Positions 1-13,200 of a stretch of DNA of 64,000 nt are shown here, in pieces (the stretch's first letter is position 1; the number at the start of each line of letters is the position of its first letter). The notes under the pieces were generated by a model that made no database searches, was not told the DNA's origin, and saw nothing but the letters and a program-made list of their open reading frames with translations. The stretch comes from Choristoneura fumiferana (lineage: Eukaryota; Arthropoda; Insecta; Lepidoptera; Tortricidae): NCBI RefSeq assembly GCF_025370935.1, contig NC_133473.1, positions 10,784,109 to 10,848,108 on the forward strand, given 5' to 3'. The translations under genes were made by a program, and so were the position numbers.

Positions 1-764
1 AAACGAATTCTACGCAGACGAAGTCGCGGACGATTATTTCTGTAACTTTCGTAGGACAAGTTAAGTTACCTACTTAACTTGCTGACGTCATTTTTATAAG
101 TTGGGAAAAAATATCCAATAATTTGCATAACGTAATTCTCTTATATGTGTATGCACCATAAATTTCTAAACCAGAAGATTATAGTACCTATATAAGTAGC
201 TTGGTAAAACTCATTTTCAAAAACGAAATCGAGTTGCTACCCTTTTGGGTTCAAGCGAATAAACTTTATTAGGAAAGTGGGATAAAGGTTTGATACAAAA
301 AATCTACATTGTGAAAGGTCGCCTTGTGTCGCTTGCATTCTGACAAAAACTATCGCGGACCCTCTCATTTGAGTTTTTTATGTTTGATAGCAGCGTAGGC
401 GCAGGTAGACGAACATCTCGCAATCTTTGTATATTTTATCGCCCCGCATATTTCTTTCTAAAAATATTATTTTCTTTAGATCAACTTTGGAAATTAGTTA
501 GATGTATTATTTATGTTAAACTTTAAGCCACCAGCAGACCAAATGTCGGGTAGTTTAGTCTTGTTTTAACTCCGTAGTTAAAACAAGATAAAAAAAAATA
601 TTTACACAATTACAGTGCGTAAGAAATAAAAATAATTATTAGTACACAATTGAACTTAATCTAGGTTAAATTTTATATGTAGTTAATAACCTACTCAATT
701 AAGACCTGTACTTATATAATTGTTAGCGTTAGTGCAAAAAAATTATCAATCAATAAGTCTCTAC

Positions 765-1312
765 GAAACAATACAGTTTACGCTCTATTTTTTACATTTT
801 ATACAAGTTTATTTTACTTATTAAAAATTAAATTTTAATCGCAGATTAAAAAATATTTTTAATGCAAGCCTGTTTTGGTGACTGTACTTGCATATTCATC
901 CTATATAGGTACTTATGTAAATTATGCATGTCAAATTTTTAGTCAATTCACTACTGCAAGTGAGTGAAATTCAGACAACGGTACAAATAAATAAAATAAA
1001 TAAATATCACGGGACAATTCAGACCAATTGATCTAGTCCCAAAGTAAGCTTAGCAAAGCTTGTGTTATGTTATGGTTACTAAGCAACGGATAAATATAAT
1101 TATATAGATACTTAAATACATATTAAACACCCAAGACCCGAGAACAAACATTCGTATTTCATACAAATATCTGCCCCGTCACGGGAATCGAACCCGGGAA
1201 CTCAAGCTTCGTAGTCAGGTTCTCTAACCACTAGGCCATCTGGTCGACAAAAATATACTTATTACTAAATATACTTGTATAAAATGTAAAAAACAGAGCG
1301 TAAACGTATTGT
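765..1312. repeat. Inverted-repeat element interrupted by a SINE
   Basis: The segment 765-822 (containing TTTACGCTCTATTTTTTACA) reappears in reverse complement at about 1262-1312 with few differences. The arms are roughly 55 bp and enclose about 440 bp, most of which is the SINE at 986-1247. This looks like a small fold-back or MITE-type element later hit by a SINE. No target duplication was identified. Confidence 0.55.
986..1247 (-). mobile_element. tRNA-derived SINE
   Basis: Read on the minus strand, the element starts with a tRNA-like head containing an A box (TGGCCTAGTGG) and a B box (GGTTCGATTCC), the RNA polymerase III internal promoter. A non-tRNA body follows, and the 3' end is an A/T-rich ATAAATAAA-type tail. 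The head does not fold into a complete tRNA, so this is a SINE and not a tRNA gene. Confidence 0.8.
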
Positions 1313-1427
1313 TTCCTCGAGATGCAAACATGACAATGTCATCTTTATCATTATCATTAAGTCTCTGATTTACTTTTTTAAAATCGATTATTGCTCATGT
1401 AAATGTCGAACATTATATCTTAAAAAC

Positions 1428-1545
1428 AGTCAAGAGCGTGTCGGACACGCCCAAGATAGGGTTCCGTAGCTTACGAAAACATTAAGTAATATTTTTCTAA
1501 GGACTGATTTCGTATTTTGTCTAACTTGGCTAACTTTAGGGGCCG
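1428..1545 (+). repeat. Interspersed lepidopteran repeat fragment
   Basis: The stretch beginning AGTCAAGAGCGTGTCGGACA and continuing through GATAGGGTTCCGTAGC has the form of a repeat I recognise from many lepidopteran genomes. It is non-coding here. Family membership is from memory of the motif, not from a search. Confidence 0.45.
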
Positions 1546-1802
1546 CGCGGCCGCTCCGCGCAACGGACAACGTAATGTTGCCAGTATATAAAAAAGTCTA
1601 CTACTGGCAAAAAATAAGTGAGCGTTTTAAACATTGACTTAAGTTGAAACATGCTGTCAGTTCAGTGCTGTGCTGTCACAATGACAATTAAAATTCAAGT
1701 TCGATAAGTTTATGCCGAGTAATAATGCTGTTTGTGACTACTATTTAATTATAATCAACGTTATAGTACTTGCGAACATTTCCATCCATTGATACAGTAG
1801 CC

Positions 1803-4072
1803 ATGGAGTACATCAATAAGGCAATTATAATTATTATCAAGATTTTCTGTGATTTTTTTAAAGTTTTTATTCTCAATCGATTTGTTGTCATTTCAGGATT
1901 TCCCTAAACTAAAAAATGATAGATTACTGAGAGCAGCGTCAGGAAAAGAAGTCGACAAGGTCCCTGTATGGGTGATGCGTCAGGCTGGGAGGTATTTACC
2001 GGAGTTTCAGGAAGTGCGAGCGAAGCACGATTTTTTCACGGTCTGTCGGACGCCAGAGCTCGCGTGCGAAGTAACACTCCAGCCACTAAGAAGATACGAA
2101 CTGGACGCATCAATTATCTTCAGTGACATACTTGTTATACCACAAGCTCTGGGCATGATTGTGGAAATGCATCCAGGTTTGGTAGGTATTGCTTTATCAA
2201 ATTAGTTAATTTCGTAATTACTGCGTTTCTTAATAATTGATGATATCGAATTTACAGTATAAATATCTTTTCTAGGGTCCAGTTTTCCCACAACCACTTA
2301 CCAGCCCATCAGAAATTGATCAGTTGCAAGAAGAAGGTGCTGTGGCAAGATTATTGTATGTGGGCAAAGCCATTACTCTCACAAGACACAAGATCGAGGG
2401 AAAAGTGCCATTAATTGGTTTCACTGGAGCACCGGTACAGCTATTATCATTATCAATTTAGTATTATATCTTTAGTGACCTTAAAAGTCAAGGATTTTTG
2501 CAAACTATCATATTATTTGATAAGTGCCAATGATATATTATATTATTATTGCATTGAAATTGAAGTATAAAAATATGCATGTATATATGGAATAGGCTCA
2601 TTATTAGCTTACATTCAATACCCAACAGTAGAAAAAAAAACCCTATGTTAAATTTTTTGTATGAAGTGTTTGTGTGTTTGTCATATGCTAAAAAAGTAAT
2701 CAGTAAAATTACTACACTACTAATAATTACAAGCTTTTCTTTAGCTTGCCCTGTTTATTTATTTGTTTGGGTCAAATCTTAGAAGCTAAATTTGACCCAC
2801 TTCCTGCAGTCTGATTGAGTTGAAATTTGGCATACCTATATAAATCGGTGACAATACAATCACATCGTCTGACAGTGACATCCTGATAGTCCAGCCAGGA
2901 TTGTCTCCGCAGGACGGAACTCCTCGACAATTAATGACAGCAACTTGAAATTTGGTATGGAAATGTAGTTTGGATGACAATGCAAGTACAGTCAACAAAA
3001 AGCTTGTATTAAAAATGAAATTTGTAACAAAAACTAATTTTATAAATAGAAACATATCTTTACTTATAAAATTATTGTTTAGTGTAGCAATTTTATAGAT
3101 AATTTTAATATCACAAATGTTACAACATATATATGCCCAACTTATATATTTTTTTACATTAATTTCAGTTCACATTGATGGGATACATGATAGAAGGTGG
3201 CGGAAGTAAAACTATGTCCAAAACCAAAGAGTGGTTAGAGAAGTACCCAAAAGATGTTCATAAGCTGCTTAGTTTACTAACTAGGGTTATTATCGACTAC
3301 TTAGTTATGCAGGTAATAATATTCATATTTTAATAATGTCTGCTGTCTCACACAATCTTAAGTGATCAAGTGGAAACCCAGAGTGTGTTAAATTAAACTA
3401 ATATGTATTTACACAATTTTCAGGCTGAAAGTGGTGCTCAACTACTTCAAGTATTTGAGTCAAGTGCTGACCATCTCACAAGGGAACATTTCATTGAATT
3501 CTCAGCTCCATATCTAAAAGATATCAGAACTGGAGTGCAACAAAAATTAAAGGAGAAAAATCTCGAGGATGTTCCAATGGTAAGACATCAATGTCTTGAT
3601 ATTTATAACAGCATTTCGAAAAGTAGTAATTCTGAGTAAAAGCACAATATTATATGTAGAGCACTCATTAAAATTTTATCTACAGACAGTATTTGCAAAA
3701 GGAGGTGGACACTCATTAGACATACAGGCCAAACTAGGCTATGAAACTTTGGGTCTCGACTGGACTGTAGACCCTATTGAAGCAAGGAAGATTGTTGGAG
3801 AAAACATCACACTGCAAGGCAATCTGGATCCCCAAGACTTATATAAAACACCAGTATGTAATATGCATTATGAACACTATTTGGAATATCCTGTATGTTT
3901 TATAATAATTATGTTCTTCTTTTTACAGGAAGAGATCAGGAAATTAACAATTAACATGGTGCAGAAATTTGGCAAGCACAGATATATTGCCAATTTGGGC
4001 CATGGAATAACTCCTCAAACTCCATTAGAGAGTATGACTGCTTTTACTGAGGCTGTTCATGAAGCAGTTTAA
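1803..4072 (+). CDS. UROD: Uroporphyrinogen decarboxylase
   Basis: UROD is the cytosolic enzyme that removes four carboxyl groups from uroporphyrinogen III to give coproporphyrinogen III in haem synthesis. Exons read directly: 1897-2181, 2276-2434, 3169-3312, 3424-3579, 3686-3853 and 3929-4072, all in frame with GT-AG introns. Family landmarks are MRQAGRYLPEF (substrate-binding arginines), FSDILV (the catalytic aspartate), GYMIEGGGS, GLDWTV, LQGNLDP and ANLGHG (active-site histidine). The first coding exon is inferred as 1803-1820: the ATG sits in a strong context (GTAGCCATGG), and six codons reach a GC-type donor (AAG/GCAATT) in the right phase. The protein would then be 357 residues, close to the roughly 367 of the human enzyme. 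The stop lies only about 150 bp from the stop of convergent CSN3. A possible ATTAAA poly(A) signal is near 4150. Confidence 0.93.
2740..3035 (-). repeat. Interspersed repeat in UROD intron
   Basis: This intronic stretch (ATTGTCTCCGCAGGACGGAA, then AAATTTGGTATGG and GACAATGCAAGTACAGTCAA) is the reverse complement of a similar sequence at about 13515-13805 in a CSN3 intron. It is a non-coding, non-autonomous repeat of unknown class. An ORF across it has no recognisable protein features. Confidence 0.6.
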
Positions 4073-4218
4073 ATGAACAATACCATATTTTTAAGCAATA
4101 TAGTACAGTTAGTTAGTTGTAGTTTTTTGTTACAATCAATTTGTTGGGATTAAATGGTATGTTTTCAATTTAGAATATTTTATTAAGAAATGGTTATGTA
4201 CATCACAGGACGAATAAA

Positions 4219-7200
4219 TTACATTGAGTATGTTGTTTTGGAGTTCTGGCTAGTTGCTGGCATATCTTCATCATGACTTCCAACCGATTTCTTGACATAC
4301 TGAAATAGTAAAAAAAATGCTTAAGTATGTTGATAGTTGTTAATTGTACCAATAGCAAATGACACGACACGAGGCTTTGTGAATGTAGAAAAGTATAATC
4401 TTTTACTTCCAATATTTGAAGGATTATTTTTTTAATCATTGATACTTAATACTACTCAAATTTACTCTGAGAAAACAAAGAAATTAATTATACAGGCTGG
4501 CCCGCAACCTGCACGAAAAACTTAAGGGACAGATAGGGGGGTGGTATACTTACCAAATACAGACAAATGATCTTTTGAAAAGTGATACCAGTTTTGAGAT
4601 GGTGGCGATGATGATGATGATGATGTGTTCCTGTTATGATGTCCTATCCTAGGCACTAGGGACATTTTCGAGATACATACTTCAACTATTCTAATTTTTT
4701 GAAAATTTTCAACCACGCTTTGTTCCTCAGTTGTGATGTACAGAATTTATAACTTTCTACAATTATTGTGAAAAATAAATGATAAAAAATACAGGATCAC
4801 TAGTCAGCACATTAGCTTAAAAACATGGTCGTTTAAAAGACATTTAAATATAATAAATATTTTAATTTTGAAATATTTATATGAAAAAAAATAATGCTTA
4901 AGAACACTACAAATCATCATAAGCAATACTCAAGCTAACTTATGCCGCAAGCTGTATCCGGGACACCCTGTATATGTATATCCACATGTTTCAGATAAGA
5001 ATTGAATGGAAAGTTTAATTTGAGTAAAAGTGTTTAAAGGCTATGATGAAGACGGTGTCCCACCTGAGGATTAACTTGTATCTGCTCATCCATTTCCTGG
5101 ATGTACTGGTGCAGTTTAGTGCATGCCGCCATTTGTTGCTCCAGCACACACAGGGTTTCAGGAGATGCATACTTTTCCGGGCTGTCCAGGAATACCACCA
5201 TGCCATCCTTCTGGTTTATCATAGCGTATATTTCGCCTTCCTCGATCTAGAATCGTAAATATTAAATTAAAAAGTTATAAACTAACCCCCTTATTCATAA
5301 ACGACAGTCAAACCTATTTTAGTTAAAATGCCGCTAAAATTCGTTTATCCTTTGGGCCCCACAGAAAACCAGCGTTACTGCACATAATGTGCGGCAACAC
5401 ATGCTGAGTGGAGACCCTTTTTGGTATCCTGCCGTGTCACCTAGTAACATAGTTTTAGTGCTAGTTCTAGTCTTAGTTTTAGGTGGTACATTTTGGAGCC
5501 AAAATAAACTTTTCTTTCTTTCTTTCTTTCTTTCTTATCTGTCACTTCGACATTTGTATTTGTTAGAAAGGGACAAAGCATTTGTTAGTTAACATAGGCT
5601 TGTTAAGTTTTATGAATAAGGGGGTAATAGTCTTTTCCTGTGCCCCAATGCTTTGAAATGTGTTGGCCGAGTGGTTTGATCTATGGCCTCTCACGCAGAA
5701 GATATCTATAGAGAGCTGTTGCAACTTACTACAAAAAGGATAGTTCCCTCTTTTTCCTAAAGATGTCATCATACAATTGAAAATTTTGCTGGCCTTCCTA
5801 AATTTCCCAAATGGGGTAAACAGGCGTGATGTTTGTTTGTGTGCGTGCGTGCGTGCGTGCGTGCGTGTGTGTGTGCTGGGTTTCAACAACTCTTTATTAT
5901 ATTTTTTTATCTAAATGCGTCCGTATTCAATTGCACTGTACAACGACTGACAAACATCACATAAGTAGTGTGTGACAACGCTCTACGAAGCCAAAATAAT
6001 TTCGGGTCTTCGCCCCACACCTAGCAACGTCGAAACGGCTTCAGCTGATCAAAAAACTCATGTCCACGCCATAAGAGCAACGGTGTGACGGGAATAAGAG
6101 ATGATGGAAAAATGTTTGGCTCTTATTGCGTGGACATAAAGCGTCTTTTGATCGGCCAAAGCTGATTACGCCTTGACATATGTGGGGGGACCATTAGTAT
6201 CAGTAATTGACATCAGTAATGAAAACAGTGAAATGGCCCAAGCAAGTGAAAGGTTCATAGAGCGTTTTCAAAGCATTCATCATCATCATCATCATCATCC
6301 TAGCCTATATACAGTACCCGGTCTTAAAGATTGCACATCGTTCTTTGGAAAGAGACTGCTAATAATGATGGCTAGGATGATGATGATGATGATGAGGAAT
6401 GCTTCGAAAATGCTCTATGAATCTTGGGCTTGGGCCATTTCACTGTTTTCATTACTGATGTCAATTACTGTTACTAATGGTCCCCCCACATCTATAGACG
6501 CGGAATCAGCTTTGACCGATCATAGGACGCTTTATGTCCACGCAATAAGAGCGAAACCATTTCCCGTCGATACATCTTCGCTCTTATTCCCGTCACATCG
6601 TCGCTCTCATGGCGTGCGCATGTGTTTTTTGATCAGCCGTTATGTGGCCGTGATGAAGCCGTTTCCACGTTGATAGGTGTCGGGAGTAGAACCGTAAGGG
6701 TAATAGGAACGTGTCAGGCAAAAATACCTATAAGTATTCTTTGTATCGAAAAGTAGACTATGCCCACTAGCATGTTTCGTAACCAATCGTCGCCGTCGCG
6801 TCTCATGAACGCGTTTGACATTCCGTTTGACACTCCATCAGACACGTTCCTATTACAGTCAAGGCATGATACGGTGTAATGTGTAGAGACCCTTTGAGGT
6901 AAAGTACAAGTCATGTAAAAGGAAAATAAGACAATTGTGTCCAATTATTCATAAAATTCAAAACAATCTAATAAGAACATTTAAGTGAAGGAAAGTAACA
7001 GTAAAATCATGCGATAATTACTGTCTTTGTATTTACAGCATGGTTTTGTTATTTGTGTCAAATTACATTTTCAAATTACCATGTTGAGTATGTAACTCTC
7101 TGCCTGCGCTGGACCTGCGAGCTGCACTCTTGACGCGACATCGCTCAGTGAAAGAGTTAAGAATGTTTTTGTCAACCTCTGGATATTCTTTTTGTACATT

Positions 7201-10200
7201 GAGTTTAATACCTAGAATAAACAAAGACAAAAAATATTATTCTCACAATAGTTACTACACAAGTACAGAAATTATCACTCTGTGAAAAATTGTCTAATGC
7301 GAGTCACATTCTAATTTTATTTTTCGAATTATTTACGCACTTACTTGATTAACAATCCCCATATTCTTGTCCCTCACGAAAGTCTCGCGATGCTTTATAG
7401 CCGCATGCTGAGAAGTTGCCAGTTCGTAGTAAGCCATGGACAATGGTTTTAGGAATCTGCTTACAACTTGAGATGTGTATTTAGGCATAGGCAGGATCTA
7501 GAAATTCAAACAATACATAAATAATTTGAAGTAACCTGATGTTTCAAAGAATGATTGAAAATCGACTTGCTACACGTTAGTAAGTACTAGCCTACCCAAC
7601 GAAGACCAAAAACTGCCTCTCAGGGGAAAAAACTCGTGTGTAAGCGAATTTTGGCATAGTTGTAGGGAATGGTGTTTTAAACCACATACTAAAAGTACTG
7701 ATTGGTGTGAAGGTCCCATTTTTAGTTTTTCGTAAATAACTCGTAAACGCTGGCCCACAGCATGAAATGTTCTATGACATAAGTAATCTACCTACATAAA
7801 ATTCTTTACAAAAAAGATTCTATACATTTTTTCTCTGAGATTAATATTTGACGAGATATGGCGGGAAGATGGACAAAAAAAATAAAAAAATTGCATGCTA
7901 TAAAAAATTAGAAATAGCAGAATAAGCTGCCTATTGTCTCAACACCACCTAATGACTAATGATATTTTATGTAACTACTTATTCTTTGCAAATAAATATA
8001 TTCTATTCTATTCTGTAATAAAAAAATAAGCACATTTCCTTAAGTATGGCGATGGATGGATGTTTGTTAATCTTTCACGGAGAAACTACTGAACGAATTT
8101 GTATGAAATTTGCCATACCGGTAATAAATATCCTGGATTAACATATAGGCTACTTTTTATTCCAAAATAATCTATGGTTCCTGTGGGATCAAAAGGTTTC
8201 AAAGTACATACTAATTCTGCGCGAGCGAAGTCACGGGCAAAGAGAAAAGTAGCAAATATGTTAATACAGGGTATATGTTACCCATATAATAATAGAAATA
8301 GAATAATAGAAACGTTTATTCGCTAATTCGAAAATACATATTATAAGTAAGTACACAAAATAAAACAACCATAAAATAAATATTAACGACAGTATTTGCG
8401 AAATCGCGAAACGGTCTCAGCTCAGCATAGTGTTGGCCGTAGAGGCCAACGCTGGTCTTCCGCTGAGACCGCTTGGCGACTTCACGGAAGGCGACATAAA
8501 TTCAAAAGTAAATCTAAAAAGAAACAAATAGAAAGTAAAATAATTTAAATAACAATAATGAAAACAAACAGAACGCAAAACCAGACAAAAGACACGTGCA
8601 CAAGAATAAATTATAAACATCACAGTAAAAGAAAGAGACGACACACCACTCAACCATCCATAGACCACAGACGTCGATATGCACAATCTGCCAACTGTCA
8701 TGTCATATCCCATCTGTGGCCTATGCCGAATGTCAGTGTCACTGAACAGACTGGCTACTGCTTTAGATACCTACTGTGCTTGACTAACCTTAAAACTAAT
8801 ATTTAAAGACAAAAGACAAGTGTTAATAAATACTTGAAACAAATTGAAAAATAAGACTCAAAAGCCGTTAAGTGTCTGCACCTAACATCATTCAAAGGCA
8901 TATGGCAAATTTCATGCAAATCCGTTCAGTAGTTTCTGCGTGAAAGAGTAACAAACGTCCATCTATCGCCATACTTAAAGAAATGTCCTTATTTTTTATT
9001 GTCCATCTTCTTCCCGCCATTTCTCGTGAAATGATCTCAGAGAAAAAATGGATAGAATCTTTTTTGTAGAGAATTTTATGTAGATTACTTGGCTTGGCTA
9101 TATGTAAATAGAAGCCCAAAAGCCGGGCTTGCCTTATAAACCGAACAACGTCCAAACGAGAAAAAAAGTTCTAATACATACATACATACATTCATAAAAT
9201 CACGCCTCTTCCCCAACGGGGTAGGCACAGACTACATCCTTCCACTTGCTACGATTCTGGCATACAACTCTCGCTTCCTCTACATTCATCAATCTTTTCA
9301 TGCATGCACGTCGGTTTAGAGTACTCCTGACCCGACCTTTCTTCAGAACGTCCCCGATTTGATCGTGGTACGTTCTTCTAGGCCTTCCTCTCCCAACGTT
9401 CCCATTCACGCTCGTCTTATAGATCTGCTTAGTCAATCTGTTTTCATTCATTCTCTCAACATGCCCAAACCATCAAAGCATCCCTTTCTCAATCCGTGTG
9501 ACTATACCTTCATTTACACCACAGCGTTCTCTTATCGCACTATTTCTAATTCTGTCACTCAGTTTCACACCTAACATACTTCTTAACGCTCTCATTTCTA
9601 CCGCATTTATTCTACTCTGATGCCTTTCACCAGCACCCCTCTATGCACAGCCAGACGAGCTCTTTTGGAGATTTTCTGGCTATTCATAAAGGTGTGCAAC
9701 GCTCCATTCACTACGTTACCAGCCTTTACTCTCCTTTCAATATCACTTTCACACTTTCCATCCCTAGTAAACATAGATCCCAGGTACACATATTCATTCA
9801 CTTGCTCCAAGTTTTCGTCACCAATCCGGACACACACTTCCGTTTCGTTTCTAATAAAATCACTTTAATAATTTAACGCGCTTTATTTTACGTAAAATAC
9901 TAAGAATTGCATAAGTAATCCGCGGCATGGCTAGTGGCGCTGCTTGCGATCGGCGGCGGCGCGGCGAGTCTACGCGGCGATAGTGGCGTACATTGTAAAT
10001 AGCATGACATCTCGCTCGCTCTCGTGGGCTTTTACGGGGCTTCCAAACGCTCTCTTCATACTTAGGAAAACGTTAGTTTTGCAAATATCTATGTATAGCT
10101 GCATATGTAGCACTTTCTTTGCAATTTTGAATCTGGCTTACGGCTTAAGTTTGTTGCGTTTGGTTTGGAACGCAAGTGCGCGGGCGAGATGAATAACTTT

Positions 10201-13200
10201 TAACTAACTTCATGATTGTTTATTTCGAACCGTGGGCCGTAGCGTAGCGTTGTGATTTGATGCAATCATTTCAAAAAATAAATAAGTGCTTAGGTATTCT
10301 GGTTTTAGTGCGGTGTGTGCAGCAGTGCCTGTGGGAGAGAATGAGTTCGGAAACGGACCAAATTGTCCCTTGTGTGGACTCCCAAGTGTAGTGTAAATTT
10401 CTATCTAGTAATAGCATGCCTTCAGTGCGCTTTGGTAAGCTCGTCCAAACTGAAGATTGAAGTTTACGGCAACAAGATGGATGTAGGTACATTAAATTAT
10501 AAAAAATACTAAAAACATATCTCTCGGCTTGCCATAGTCTGATACCCTAGGCACGCCACTGTTTTTTCTGTGGGCGAGCGTTTAGTTGTTTACGAAAAAC
10601 TAAAAAAATGAGACCTTTACCCCCCCTGTAAGCTCCACCCCCACCCATCAGTACTTTTAGTATGTGGTTTAAAACATCATTCCTTACAACTATGCCAAAA
10701 TTCGCTTATAGGTACATGAGTTTTTTCCCCTAATCTTCCTTCGTTGGGTAGCCTATAAGGAAAGGTTGAAAATCTACTTGCAACACTAAATTCTTCAATT
10801 AAAAAAAAGTTTGTTACAAAATTGTGTTGTAATTTATTTTGCCATTGTTCTCTGTCGCTTTGTACAATTATTTTTCCCAAATGTTTCAAACTTGTAAGTG
10901 ATCATGATGCTGTACCTACTCGTAGATATGTCAAAATATTAAAAGCTCATTCAAAGATTATTTTGGTCAACATCTCTTAGAACACATGTCTATTTATTCA
11001 AAACTATTTAAAAAGCACTAAAATAAAACTTGTAATTAATAAGAATTTACCTTTCCATGTAAGATAAGTGAGACAAGAATGTATTTCTTATATGCTTCAA
11101 GCATAATATGGGACACAACCATTGCAGGAACTGTGACTACTACTTCAAAGAAATAGAGGGCTCTTTCATAATTCTTCATTGCAGTATAAATCATTCCTCC
11201 ATAGTAATAGTAAAGGAGAAAATGCTTGGAATCATTGTTTCCACCCAACTGAAAAAGAAAACATGCCCATTAATTATCATACTCCCATAATTGTCTACTA
11301 AGCAACCGCGGTTACCACGAAAGAGGGCAGTTTGGGGTAGCCAAAATTCCCACAAAATTAAAAAAAAAAGCACTTAATTTGGTAAAGCAAAAAAAATCTG
11401 TTGATATTATTATCATTCATGTAGACATTTCCAATAGGTAAGTACATGATTTAATGAAATTGAATTGATTAAAAAAATGTGAATGTTATGTCTAAAATCT
11501 TCTTTAAGCAGTCTTAACCCTTTATTTTCGTAACTGAGGTCAGTATAATTCGTAACACAAATACATCACACTCAAACGCAAACATAATACAGATGATTCA
11601 TATTCATATCATACATGAATTCTATTTTTTCATTGCAATAATAAATAAATAAATAATAATAATAATAATAATGTTTATTGTACTCAAAAAGAAGTGTTAC
11701 AAGTAACATAAACTTTCTTAAGTTTGTACAAAAAGATCTTAAGTAAGTGGTCGAGCTTTCAACCCCTAAACTAGGTTTAAACCTGTGCCTTAGGGGCTTG
11801 AGTTCGTCCGAAATTAATGTCTTAAACAAACATGTTCTTGGACAATGTAACAGCACATTAATCAGTAGTAAAAATGAAATATATGACAAAAATAATAATA
11901 GGACGTCATCCCTCGGTGACAAGAATTTTGGTTCAGTAGTGATAGTTTTCAATGAGATGAAAGGTGGGATACTTACAATCTAACTGTAATAGTTGAGGAC
12001 GATATATCATTGTGATTTTAAGTGTAGATATTGGTGCCCAAACACTCAAGTTATCTTTACAAACAAATTTTCTGTATCATAGTAAGATAGACCCTGAAGC
12101 CAATTCTGTAATTTGACTTTCACTTCGAATTTTGACAATGGGTAGATAGATTTCAAGTTATTAATTTTATTGTAGAGACGAGAGCCTTGTGCAGCATTCT
12201 GTCGACAAGCAAACGCCGTACGGCAGTGGTCGATTTTACATACAGGGTGACCTCGTCGCTTCTGGGAAATTATATTGTCGAGAGGCAACAGTGAGTGCTG
12301 GCGTAGTATAGTACGGAGTATATATAACTGTAAAATTTATAGAGCTTGGTCACGGATTCCGATATTTTCCAACTTCGATATAAAAGTACAGATAGAGACA
12401 GTGTCAAAGGCTTTTGAAAGATCCATGAAGATGCCGTAGCTGTGTAATTTAGTATCTAATTTACTAACAAGGGAGTTAGGGAAAGCTGTGACGGCATCCT
12501 CCGTGGAAATACCAGCTCTGAAGCCGAATTGATTAGGTGCAATAATTTTATTCTTGTTAAGGTAGGAAATCAGTCTGTTGTTTAGCAATACATCAGTACT
12601 CTGAATTTCCATACATTGACTAGCTTTTGCAGGTGGTAGGACCTTGTACAAGGTCCACCCGGATTGCTACCACCATCTTGCTCGCTAATCCTGCCGTGAA
12701 GCAGCAGTGCTTGCACTGTTGTGTTTCGGCATGGACAGAAAGACAGCCGGAGAAATCACTGGCACTTGAGGCACTTGAGGTATCCCATCTTAGGCCTCTA
12801 GGTTGGCAACATATCTGCAATCCCCCTGGTGTTGCAGGTGTCTATGGGCGGTGGTGATCTCTTACCATCAGGGTCTCCTGATGTGGAGTGGGTCTCCACT
12901 TGCTCGTTTGCCATCCAGTGGAATAAAAAAAAGCACTTTTGTGGCATTGTTACTAATCATCTCTTTTAATTACCATTGGTCAATGGTATACATTTTTTTT
13001 TATTCCACTGGATGGCAAACAACCAAGTGGGTCTCCTGATGGTAAGAGATCACCACCGCCCGGTATTTATGTGAAGAGCAACGCTGCTCAAGTTTCATGA
13101 TGCTTGTCATTGTTTTATTAAATTTCTATATAAAAAGAAATGCATCACCTCAGAACCAATTCCAGTGACATCTGTGTCCAAGAACTCAATAGCTGGTTTC

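Larger units (their letters stand above)
1..1802. other. Repeat-rich upstream intergenic region
   Basis: No gene is supported here. The AT-rich stretch opens with a fragment of a common lepidopteran repeat (ACGCAGACGAAGTCGCGGAC). It also holds a perfect 13-bp-stem hairpin at 559-588, an inverted-repeat element with a SINE inside (765-1312), and another repeat at about 1428-1545. The UROD promoter should lie in the last few hundred bases, but I see no TATA box I would defend. Confidence 0.6.

Noticed and set aside
1150..1247. tRNA gene candidate (B box GGTTCGATTCC)
   Set aside because: The head does not complete a tRNA fold and continues into a SINE body. The same applies to the heads near 18.15, 20.83 and 28.3 kb.
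4522..4716. Extra CSN3 exon with a serine run
   Set aside because: The C-terminus YVKKSVGSHDEDMPA continues directly from NPQ across the 4299/5064 junction. This ORF is inside a TA-flanked element.
6173..6673. 166-codon ORF with a run of histidines
   Set aside because: It lies across the fold-back element at 6004-6692; the His run is the (CAT)n tract and no domain is present.
9620..9876. Plus-strand ORFs of about 80 codons
   Set aside because: Opposite strand of the RTE-like C-terminal fragment.
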